NCBI GenBank assembly: GCA_020746835.1
Contig: JAGPNK010000001.1
Coordinates: forward strand, 4,526,001 to 4,590,000
Direction: 5' to 3'
Length of the DNA stretch: 64,000 nt
Origin: Stachybotrys elegans
Taxonomy: Eukaryota; Ascomycota; Sordariomycetes; Hypocreales; Stachybotryaceae
Part shown: positions 46,785 through 57,212 of the stretch, piece after piece
Layout: every line of letters begins with the position of its first letter
Position numbering within the stretch: position 1 is the first letter of the stretch
Translations under genes and position numbers: made by a program
The notes under the pieces: generated by a model
Told to the model about the DNA's origin: nothing
The model's database searches: none
What the model saw: the letters and a program-made list of their open reading frames with translations, nothing else

Positions 46785-48948
46785 ATGCAGAGGTGGTTGC
46801 GATACCAGTCTGTTCATGCTGGCCGTATTTCGGGAGCCTCGGCGAGACCCCTCACGAGAGTTCACCACCAGCATCGAGGCGTACGGCAGATTTCCACCGT
46901 CCCTTCGAGTATCACCGACTCACAGAAGATTGCTCCTACGCCATCTCGCCATGACCGCATCCGCAATGCAAAGCCCTTCTCAGACTTCCTCACAGACACA
47001 TTCCAGCGGGAGCACGACTATCTGAGGATATCCGTCACAGAACGCTGCAACCTGCGATGTGTCTACTGTATGCCCGAGGAGGGCGTCCCGCTCTCGCCGA
47101 ACCGGGACTTGCTCACTACGCCTGAGATAGCTCTACTGGCGTCCATCTTCGTGTCGCAGGGTGTGAGCAAGATCCGGTTGACGGGAGGTGAACCAACTGT
47201 CCGGCGAGACATTGTCCCTCTCATGCATCAGATCGGGGCACTGCAAAGACATGGGCTCAAGGAGCTGTGCATCACCACCAACGGGCTATCTCTGCACCGC
47301 AAGCTCGACAGCATGGTCGAGGCCGGCCTGACGGGCGTCAACCTGAGCCTGGATACCCTAGACCCGTGGCAGTTCCAGATCATGACGCGGAGAAAGGGCT
47401 TCGACGCGGTGCAGAAGAGCATCGACCGCATCCTGGAGCTCAAGAAGCACGGCGCCGGCATCAAGCTCAAGATCAACTGCGTCGTGATGCGCGGCGTCAA
47501 CGACCGGGAAATCCTCCCGTTCGTCGAGCTGACGCGCGAGAAGGACATCGAGGTGCGCTTCATCGAGTACATGCCCTTTGACGGCAACAAGTGGAGCGAG
47601 GGCAAGATGTTCAGCTACGGCGAGATGGTGGACCTCATCAAGGCCAAGCACCCCTCGCTGCAAAAGGTGCAGGGCCACCGCAACGACACGAGCAAGACGT
47701 GGCACGTGCCCGGGTTCGCAGGCCGCATCGGCTTCATCACGAGCATGACGCACAACTTCTGCGGCACGTGCAACCGCCTGCGCATCACGAGCGACGGCAA
47801 CCTCAAGGTCTGCCTGTTTGGCAACGCCGAGGTCTCGCTGCGCGACATCCTGCGCAAGTCCAACGCTGGCGAGCCCATCGACGAGCAGGCCCTCGAGGCC
47901 CTCAAGCAGGTCGAGATGGACCGTCGCCGGGGGCTCGGCGCCTCGGACCAGCCGCTCGGCATGGCCCCCAACGAGGCCGAGCTGCTCAAGGTCATTGGCA
48001 TGGCCGTCAAGAACAAGAAGGCCAAGCACGCCGGCATGGGGACCCTCGAACACATGAAGAACCGGCCCATGATTCTGATAGGTGGGTGACGGTCCTTCCA
48101 AAACCACATCATCAACGCTCCTTTCTATGACAACTGGCGCAGCGCTTAAATGACTTGAGTTTATTACAAAACATGGGAGGCGTTTGTTCTATTTTGTCAC
48201 GGACCACTGGGGTCAGATTGGGATACTGTTTCATGGCATCGAAATACCACATAGGAGATAAGCTGAATGAAAAATTGTAGATTCTCCTCTTACATCATCA
48301 TTGCGCGGTCCCATCCCCTGGAGGGTGCGGCGACATGTCAACATTGCCTCTATGCTCGAGGCGCAACCACCGTGGTCCCGAGGCTTGGTGCAGAGACGAC
48401 AGCTGTTTTCCACATCACGAGCTCTACTTGATAAAACGGGAAAGAAGGCGGAACAAGATGGGGACAGCAAACAACCGCGACTTACACACGTTTCGGCGTC
48501 GGGCTCTGCGCACATGGTCTCTATATCGGAGAAGACGAGCACGTCACGCATAGCTACGGCGGCTTGCTCGGTGCACTTCTCCAACGAAACGGCCGTCAAG
48601 CTCATCCGCGACAACCAGATGAAAAAGGGCGATGTGCTTGGAGTCGCCAGAGTGGCCGGCATCATGGCAGCTAAACGGACGCCGGAACTCATCCCGCTGT
48701 GCCACCCGATTGCCATCTCGCACGTAGGGGTCGAGCTGGATGCCAGCGCGGACAAGGTCATCCAGGTGCGGGCGACGGTGACCTGCGACGGCAAGACGGG
48801 GGTGGAAATGGAGGCTCTCACAGCGGCCTCGACGGCAGCGCTGACCATCTATGACATGTGCAAGGCCGTGGACAAGGGGATGAGGATCGAGGGCTTGCGG
48901 GTGGTGTTGAAGGACGGAGGGAAAAGCGGAAGGTGGGAAGCGGAATGA
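46785..48948 (+). CDS. cnxABC: Molybdenum cofactor synthesis protein, MoaA-MoaC (MOCS1 / CnxABC)
   Basis: Makes cyclic pyranopterin monophosphate from GTP, the first steps of molybdenum cofactor synthesis, in mitochondria; the cofactor serves nitrate reductase and related enzymes. Spliced fusion: 46785-48081 and 48281-48948, 654 residues, in frame. Residues 1-40 are an Arg-rich presequence. The radical-SAM domain has Cys88-x3-Cys92-x2-Cys95; the C-terminal cluster is Cys326, Cys329, Cys343; RLTGGEP is present. MoaC begins near residue 500, with KKGDVLGVARVAGIMAAKRT, PLCHP and GVEMEALTAAS then DMCKAVDKG. The 199-nt intron is the longest here. Its retention ends the protein at 48089 with Ile-Gly-Gly-stop, the functional MoaA tail, so two products may be made. 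Whether one fusion, alternative splicing or two genes is used cannot be decided from DNA. Confidence 0.88.
48352..48948 (+). CDS. MoaC half of cnxABC as a possible separate product
   Basis: In the same frame as exon 2 of the fusion, an ATG at 48352 opens a 198-residue product. Its first 30 residues (LVQRRQLFSTSRALLDKTG core) are Arg/Ser-rich and look like a mitochondrial presequence in what would otherwise be an inter-domain linker. The MoaC catalytic core follows intact. Translation from this ATG would give a free cyclic pyranopterin monophosphate synthase. It overlaps the fusion model and is an alternative, not an extra gene. Confidence 0.4.
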   Translation: MLEAQPPWSRGLVQRRQLFSTSRALLDKTGKKAEQDGDSKQPRLTHVSASGSAHMVSISEKTSTSRIATAACSVHFSNETAVKLIRDNQMKKGDVLGVARVAGIMAAKRTPELIPLCHPIAISHVGVELDASADKVIQVRATVTCDGKTGVEMEALTAASTAALTIYDMCKAVDKGMRIEGLRVVLKDGGKSGRWEAE

Positions 48949-51900
48949 CGGCAGGGCGAGCGAGGGAGCTGAGCGAGATGAGGCGAAGTTAGTGTATGAG
49001 CCGGGCGCGAACGTAGCGCAACGGAAGTGACGATATGGGGCGGGCGTATGTACATAATGGCATCGGCCTCGGCTCTTGGAGGCCGGAGCTCAGAGGCTTG
49101 GCGGCCCCGGAGTCCTTCGGCGGCCTACAGATATGGAAACATGTGCATAATGAAATGGAGTAGCAAATCAGAAGGGCAGTGATTGTCAGGATGCCGGACT
49201 TCTCCGTAGGCTACAAATCTAAATCCAGCTGCCAGTTGCTTTCCCAACTGTCCTTGCCAAGGTAGGCTTGGTACCAAGTTGGGAAGAAGCCGCCCCAGCC
49301 CATCGTGGGCCAGGTGGACCTTTGGGCGGTGAAGCAATAGCAGGTTGAAGTTGTAGGCGCTACTGCGGGATGTTCCCACGAAGATATCCTTGCCGTGCTT
49401 AGATGTTCCCTATCGGAAACGACAAGGTCCGTGGCCCCTCCTCTAGTCTCCAGTCTCCAAGATAACTATTGGGCGAATGGTGGACGAGGGATTGGCCTCG
49501 CCGAGCCAGCCGTTGTCGAGACCGTTGGCCAAGGCGTAGGACGGGGGGGCCTACCAATGGAAGGCGAGCAAAATAAAAGAGCCGAGCATCATGTCATGCA
49601 GCTGGTTGCCGGAACGGGAATCGTGGGCTGCCAGAAATGCCACCCGTCCGGTACTGCTAGTCGTCGCAGCAGAGAGCCGGCGCCAACGCTTGGTGTCATC
49701 GCAAGCAGATAGTTTCTCAATTTGTATCAGGGGGAGGAAAGGAGGAGAGAAAAGCATCTATGGTTTGGACGCCAAAGCCGAGTAGCAGGACGAAGTATGA
49801 CAGGGCCGAGGCATGAGGCTCTGTATTCAGACACGAGTCGTGGTGGCGGATGGGAGCCGGGCCGTTTCCTCGAGTTATACTCTCTCTGTCTCTCCCTGTC
49901 CCTCTGCCTATCACCTGCCTATCACCTGCCGGCCGGCATCGTACCGGCGCTTCTTGCACAGATATGGCCAAAACACGCTTAGACCCAGTACTCGAGGTGA
50001 TGATCGACGCCCGAGGAGATGCTGCAGAAGGTGGATCTGTGCTGTGGCCGCGCCTCAGCGCACCTTCAACCATGTCCGTCCAACCGAATGCATCCTGAAC
50101 ATGAGGGGAAACATGGGTGGTGGTGGGACGGGAGGTAGCATTCGGCGGCGGTTAGTGGTATTTTTCTTCTTTCTTCGCATTTATTCTGACCACCATCGGC
50201 TATGGACGGGTGAGCACACGACACATCCCCCGCGAAGAGGTTGAGTAAGACGCAGGCGGCAGGCTGGCACCTTAACCTGCTTTTTTGCCTTTCTCTCTCC
50301 CCCAAGCCTGAAGCCACAAGATTTGTCCCCGCCGGACCCTCGGGGAGGGGTGATGGAGGGACTGGATGGAGGGGGAAGGAAATGCGGCAAACGAGGAGGG
50401 GCCACTCGCTCCCGCCGTAACGTCAACAGCCGGGGTGGCGAAAAGCTGAATCAAGGTGGCTTACATAGTTCCAGTCAAGTTGCCATGGAACATGGCAAGA
50501 CGAAACAACGGCCGGCTTGTTTTGAAAAACGCACTTTGTGGCTCTCTCCGTTGGATGAACCCTTACGCCTTCCCGGTAGAGATATTGGACAGGGCAGCTA
50601 CTCGTTGAGTCACGGAGGGCCAAGAGAATGGTGTGCCACAGTATCCATCCAGCTGGCGGTGGGGTCAAAGCCTATTGCTGTGTTGTGTTTTCCTTTCTGC
50701 AGCTGCAGCGGGGTCGTGAAGACGGCGTGATGGTGGTGGCTGAACGGCATGGTGTTGTTGTTATTGTCGTCGTCGTCGTTCATATTGTTGTAGGTGCCGT
50801 TGCCGAAGCCTTGACCAGGGGCGCAATATCTCGTATTGTATTGTGTCGCATCGCAAAACCCCCATAGGAGGCTCCGCTGTCCTCGCCAGACTTGGTCGAG
50901 TCTCTGGTTGACTGAATGCTCGTCGATGGCTCCCGGCACCGGAGGTTTGCCGAGGCAGATGCGGTGGGGTGGCCTGCTGGTACGCACTATGCTACATGTA
51001 TGATTGCTCGCTGTACTGCATAGGCTGTCTTCATGCCGGCAGAAAATAGGTATGCAGATAAGGATGGTCGAGCGAATAGCTGGTCGAAGAAGCAGGTCAT
51101 CATGACAAGTGATTGTCTGTCTGGGGCATGATGTGCATGAGCTGAGAGCCTATCACAGGGTAGCGCCACGGTCCAGATAAGGGTGCCAACAGCAGGAGGT
51201 GCAGTAGCGTCATGCCCGTTGCAGAGACAGGGAAGGCATCGAGGCCAGCGAGATCGATCGAGCCGCTGCAACCAAGAAGCGGCAGCCAAAAGTTGTCAGC
51301 GAGTGGTCCTTCCTACATACATAACGGGTAACTTGAGGCAAGCGCGGCCTCGTGCAACCTGCATAGATATACGGTGAGCCATGCATAATACTAACTACTT
51401 ACATACTTACTAGGTACCGAAGTACTACTATGAGGTACCTGTGTGCGTGCAATTTCTGGTATATTTTATTCTGCCCAACACTATTCCTGTGTATCAAGTT
51501 GGAGGCTGTCTATATCTAGATACAATAGTATGACTGGTTTTTACGACCAATGTCTGCTCTCGCCTTATCTAAACTTTGTTGGCTCCTCCAAAACGACCGT
51601 CTAGACTCTAGTCCTGCAGCCTCCAGCCCATCGGCCGGCCCATCGCCCAGGGCTTCCCGGAGAGGAGACGACTCCAGGCACCATTGTAGACGCTGCGATG
51701 ATCATGACGGCACTGGCGTGCTCATCACGCAGCTAGTCGCTTCGCTTGGACACCTCCATCAGAACAGCAACACCATCGCTTGAGGGATTGGATGGCGCGA
51801 GCTCCGGGGTTTTTACAGGACCTACGTAGTGATTGACACAGACCAGGGATGGGGGATCCAGAAGAACAATATCGCCAGCCCAGCATGGTGATGAGCTGGG

Positions 51901-53933
51901 ACGACGATCGCGGGCCTACATGATGTATATTCTTTGTACTAAAGTATGCACAACACTTTCCAAAACAACGCCTCGATCTCCCGATTCTTGGGGCGGAGGA
52001 AGCCGTCGATAATCGAGCCTTTTTGCACCTTCTATCCAAGAGGCTGCCATCAATCAATCCCCTTTCACAACTCGGCACTTCGGATCTCCATTTGCCTCAA
52101 GTTGCGCGTACATACATGGCCAAGAAGCGCCTGGTTCCGAAGCGAAGCTGGGGTGGGGGATAATACATCTACCGAGAGGTAGGCCTGCCCTGCTTTGAGG
52201 GAAAAAGCCCACCTGGGCCAGCCTCAAACAAGCAAGCCAAAGAGAAGCTTGGGGTTTCAAAGACCTTCGCTTGCGCCGCCACAATTCCTCAACGCCCGTC
52301 TTGCCGAGCCAGGGTCTGTGTACCCAGTACTCCGTACTCCGTACAGGCAGAAGGAAGATGGCCCCGTTACCCATCACCCAGTGCGGTGGAATGGATCTCG
52401 TGTGCAGGGATTGCCTTTTGGTGCCGTAAACACTCTGTCACGGCCCGACGAAAGACTATCGTGGCATATGGTCCTGTCTGATGCCGGCTGGCGTACCCTC
52501 GCATGAAGCAATATCTGTCCAATATGAGGTAGTCATGAACAATGTACAGCAAGTAAAGGCGCATTGAAATAACAAGCTCCACCACAGGGAAACGCCCTCT
52601 CCGTACCCATCTCGTAGCAAAGAGGGAAAAAAGAGGGAAATCAAACCTCGCACCCCACCTGCTCACTTGATCGGAGTCTCTCAGCATCTTGGCGCCATGC
52701 CGCCATTGGCTACAGGCCACGAGTCGGTGTACCGTTCAGTTGCAATACTAGCGCTAGACCAAAGGTCGTTGGTACTTCGGCTCCCAATTTTTTTCTCTCT
52801 TTTGGCCCTGCCGGCAAGGATCAGCCATCTTGGTTCATCCATGCATTTCCTCATTTTCCTTCTTTTCATTCTTCTAACCGTCTTGTCGTGCCAGGTTTGC
52901 GCCGCCTATCAATGCCTCTTTTTCTTATCAACCTAGATAGCTGTGGCTTGTCTTAGTCTCCTCCCATGGCGCCGGGTGTCTTCCGTAGTGCCTCTTCCAG
53001 GATGACAGGATGACAATCAGGACAATGGCCCGCGGAACGTTTCCCGACATGATGCCATTTCCCTGTCTCTCTCCCCCGGGCAGGGCTGCGTAAGACGCGC
53101 GCCTGTGTCTCCTTAATAGTGTCTCATATGGTGAAATTCCCCATCTCCTTTTCCCATGTGACGTCTCTCACGGCCCAAGCCCCAAGCCCCAAGCTCTTCA
53201 GGGTCTGGAGCATAAGGTCCCCTACTAGCATCAACACAATGCGCTGCGATGAACCCGGGCTCCACTGCCGCTACCAGCCATCATGGCCGACCGACCGTCC
53301 GTCGTACCGTGGGAAGCAGTGTACCCGATGGAGCAGATGCACTCAAGTAGAAGCAGTCTAGCCAAGCCCCTCCCCTGCCGACTCGACTCGAATCCAGTGT
53401 GAATGCGACGGCGCCTCCGCCAGCTGCTACCCCGAGGTACATCCCGTTCGCCCCAGCGGCACCCCGAACCACTGTACTTGCATGTAATTTATCCCTCGCC
53501 CCCCCTCCATCACCCACCACCCGTTGCCGCTTTCCCTTCCCACGCTCCCCACACCCACGTAGCCCATTCGTACTTTGTACCTCGAGTTCGCATATCTACC
53601 TCATCAACCCATAACCTCTTTCTCACCTCTCCCACACCCATTCCAACCCTCATCCTACCTACCTTATCTTCAACAACAGACGGATACACTCGACCGTCTC
53701 CCCGTCTTAGAGCCGCGACAGCCGTCATCTTGTTCGCGCATCGACTCTTTTCTTACACAGCCAAAACAAAGAGCTACGGTCTACCAAGTACATACCGCCG
53801 GCTTGTCACGCGAGAACATACAACGAACCCTCACGATCCTCTCGACTCTCACCTCTCACCTCTCACCTATCACTTCTTCTCCTCCTCTGCCACCGCACCC
53901 TTCACTCAGTCCACGATACCCTCGACCCTCGCC
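48949..53933. other. Gene-free stretch of about 5 kb
   Basis: This is the largest gap in the window. ORFs are short and overlap on both strands without protein character. It contains GGTACC-centred palindromes near 51412-51440, and CT-rich, ACC/CCA-rich sequence at about 53480-53930 that is probably the leader of the FYVE gene. No transposon ends, tRNA or repeats longer than a few units were seen. Confidence 0.55.
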
Positions 53934-54837
53934 ATGGCCACCGACCTCATTATGCCGACGCTGCCCGGAGAGCAGCACCTGTCTCGCCACTTCCTACCCC
54001 AGCGCCCTCAGCATCACATGCGCTCAACCTCGTACCAGCTCCCCATGGGTCCTCAGATCTCACCTCTCAGCACTTCCTCCACCATCGACTCCACAACCTC
54101 TGTGCCGCCCTCTCCGTCTCCCAAAGACCATCACGCCCGTCAGCTGCGCCCCCTCTACATGCCTGCTGTCCTCCGTCCCAACCACGAGTTCGCCGCCGCT
54201 GCCAACAAGGGCGGCTACGACTCGGAACCCACGAGCGCTATCGCTGCGCGCCGCCCCAGCAGCGGCTTCCTCGATGGTCTCGGTCAGCGTCTCTCGCGGC
54301 GCTCTACAGGCGACGAACCCAGCGGTCTGGCTGGTGACATAGACCTGGATCTGTTCCCCCAAGTCACCGCTCTCCCGACTCGTAAGCATTGGAAGGTAAG
54401 CTCAAGCCCCCCCCCTCCCCGACCTTTTCCACGAAGCTCTCGCTTACAAAGAAACCTCGCAGCCCGATCCCGAGTCCTCCATCTGCGACGATCCCATGTG
54501 CAAGCGCAACTTCAACTACTTCACCCGCCGCCACCACTGCCGAAAGTGCGGCAACATCTTTTGCGACTCGCACTCCAGCTTCGTCGTGCCTCTCGACCAG
54601 GACGCCAACTTCAACCCACGTGCATCGCCCTCGCGCACCTGCAACCACTGCTTCGAGGAGTTCAAGGTCTGGCACAGCAGGAACAGCAGCAGAACCTCTA
54701 GCACCGCCTCCTCTGATGGTCCTCGGAACATGACCACCTCTCCCATTGCCGCCATCCCGGACGGTGTCCGTGGCCTGCCCCGTGGCGCCGACCTCGCCGC
54801 CAGCGTGCCCCGCGACTGGAACTGGAGCACCTTCTAG
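53934..54837 (+). CDS. FYVE zinc-finger protein
   Basis: FYVE domains bind phosphatidylinositol 3-phosphate on endosomal and vacuolar membranes. Model: 53934-54395 and 54463-54837, 278 residues, one 67-nt intron. The N-terminal 150 residues are Ser/Pro-rich and disordered. The FYVE domain starts at Trp153-x-x-Asp156 (WKPD), straddling the intron, and carries the basic RRHHCRKCG motif (176-184). Zinc ligands are Cys162, Cys167, Cys180, Cys183, Cys188, His191, Cys214 and Cys217: the first pair is spaced CxxxxC and a His stands where the sixth Cys is usual. The C-terminus is a short Ser/Thr-rich tail ending in a Trp-rich peptide. The ATG context (GCCATGG) is good. The frame is open far upstream, but that region is leader-like. 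Confidence 0.9.
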
Positions 54838-55847
54838 ATGATGACCGGGTGGCATACTTTCTCGACTACATTATCCACTATCCATCCTACCCTCCCCCCC
54901 TTGCAAAGGGTGGCACCGATACCCAACTCACCAACACCATCCCATAAATCCTTGACGAATCAACGATGTCCATGATTATAGACTGGATAGACTCACTCGG
55001 GAACATCTTGAGCTTCATGGCCTTCGATTTCCCACTCCCCTACCCACTGAGAGCGGCTACTCGCATACGTGTGACGACAGACACGCCTCTCATCCGTTTC
55101 CGGCGCCAGGTTATATAGACAGCAGATGCCGTTTCTGCCTCCTCCCTTTGCTGATTTTTTGTTTTTGTTTGAGCGCGGTGTTACAATGGCGGCTCCTATC
55201 TGAGCCACAATCTTTTTGAGATTTGTTCTTACATGGTTTGCTTTTGCTTGCTGGCTCTTGATTTTTATTTTAAACCAAGCGGGAATGGATATACCCCTTC
55301 GGAGGAAGACGTCAGGTCTCATCGACCGCGTCACAATGGATGGAACAACCAATACATGCTTCAGTCTGCATTTGCAGTTTACATTAGCTATATAGCACCT
55401 CGACGGTGATGATCTATATAATACAAGCAAGATCCACGTCTTGTGACCTTTAATACATTACAATCCAACCAAGTCGTCGTCTGTTTTTCTTTCTTTTTTC
55501 CCCCCTGGTCTATTTGGTATTACATCCAGCATAACTGCTGCTATATCGCTTGTTTCGACCTTGATTGGCTTCTGTAGCTCAACAAACACAAACATGAGAG
55601 ACATAACACACTCACTCATGTGAAACTGTAATCACCCTTATTATGCATTTTTGTCAAATTTGGTTGAATTCGTATGAATCACGCCTTAGCGCCTGGCATA
55701 TACATCATTTATATAAGGAAAAAAAACGCCCATCCCTTGACTTGCGAATCCGGGAGTCTAAGACAATCTTTTTGTATCCCGTCTCTAACCCACAACATGG
55801 GAAATGAACCCATTCCATTCCCTTCCTCTTTGGTCATTCATCAGCAT
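54838..55847. other. Intergenic between convergent FYVE and elongase genes
   Basis: AT-richer than its surroundings, this holds the 3' flanks of both genes. No ORF is supported; nothing else was recognised. Confidence 0.6.
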
Positions 55848-57212
55848 TTAGTTCTTTTCCGACTTGCCCTTGGCCTCGCTCTCGCCGTTGTAGACCTTGC
55901 TCACGTCCTTGGCGGCGTCCCAGCCGGCCTTTTCGGCGAGGGTGACGTTGAGCTGAGGAGCGGCGTTCTTGCCGCCGAGCTTCTTCTTCTCGGCATTGCT
56001 GCGCTTGACGTAGCTGCTGACGAAGAAGCTCATGAAGAGGTAGGTGAGCGGCGTCAGGTAGATGACGTTGAGCCAGATGGCGAAGGTCTCGCCGGGGGTG
56101 ACGATACAGGGCTGCAGGGTGTTCTGGGTCTCGATGCCGGCGTCAGAGGGGACACCGCGGAGCTGCTGCTGAAGCATGTCCAGGGCGTCAGCAGCGGCGG
56201 AGAGGATGGAGGTGGTGGCGGGCTCGGCAGGGGGCGAGGCCTTGCTGGTAACAACGGTCATGGGAACAATGTAGTGGATGAAGGTGTGGACAAAGGCGCC
56301 GCCGCCGCCGAGGAAGAACTGGGTGATCTGGAGGGTGGTGAGGGAGCGCTTCATGAAGAGAGGCACCTTGACACCGAATGCGGTCACAGTGTAGTAGGTG
56401 TACTGGGAGTCATGTTAGAACAGCTTGTATACCAGTGCGTGTGCCCAAGGACGTACCATGAGGGAGTGGATGAAGGAGTTGAAGTAGGCAAAGATCCAGC
56501 CGGGAGCGGACATGTAGCGCATAGCAGCCCACATGCACATCATGGCACCGGCGTGGTGGTAGGTCTGGAGAGTCGAGCTGGGCTTGCCCTTGGCCAGGAT
56601 GATGAGGGTATCAATGACCTCGTAGAACTTGCTCAGGTAGAAGATCCAGCCGTAGTAGGCCAGGCCCTCGTTCCACAGACGGCCGGGCTGAGTGCTGCTG
56701 GGCAGACCGTTCTCGAGAGTCACCTGAGCCTCGGTAGACAGGCTATCCCAGTGGCCAGCAGTGTCGTTGTAGTAGATGGAGTTGCCGAGACCGGGAGGAC
56801 CCTGGATACGGCAGAAGGAGTCGGCGGTGCCAGCCCAGCCGTCGGGGCCGAAGGGGCTGTAGATGGACCGGCGCATGACGCCGACCATGGCGACAAAGGT
56901 CCAGGCCGAGTAGACGGCGAGGAAGATGTTGTGAAGAACGACGAAGGCATTGAAGATTCTCGTCTTGCTGATAGCCCAGGGTTTCTTGCCATTGGCTCGG
57001 TTGTAGGCGCTGAGAGTCTTGACGATGACGGTGTAAACGCCGGCAATACCCAGAGGCACGAGGGGGTCGAGGGCAGCGACGAAGAGCTTCTCGGGGATGT
57101 TGACGGGATGCATGATGGAGAGAGGCTGCGGGCTCGGGGCCAGGACATCCGGGACACCGACTGGAGGCCAGCTCATGAGCCGGGAGTCGGGAAACTTGAG
57201 ATAGTCGGTCAT
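55848..57212 (-). CDS. Fatty-acid elongase, ELO family, with a QxxHH box
   Basis: Condensing enzyme of microsomal fatty-acid elongation (3-ketoacyl-CoA synthase) in the ER membrane. Model, minus strand: 57212-56457 and 56402-55848, 436 residues, one 54-nt intron. Family motifs are K195-x-x-E198-x-x-D201 (LSKFYEVIDT), the histidine box QTYHH at 216-220 and YFNSFIHSLMYTYY across the intron. Several hydrophobic helices are evident (about 42-68, 87-112, 190-207, 221-255, 285-305, 375-395). The first His of the usual HxxHH is Gln, a variant described for some PUFA elongases. A loop of about 50 residues, Pro/Ala-rich, lies before the last helix, and the tail is Lys-rich, as in ER retention. Substrate is not predictable. 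Confidence 0.93.
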
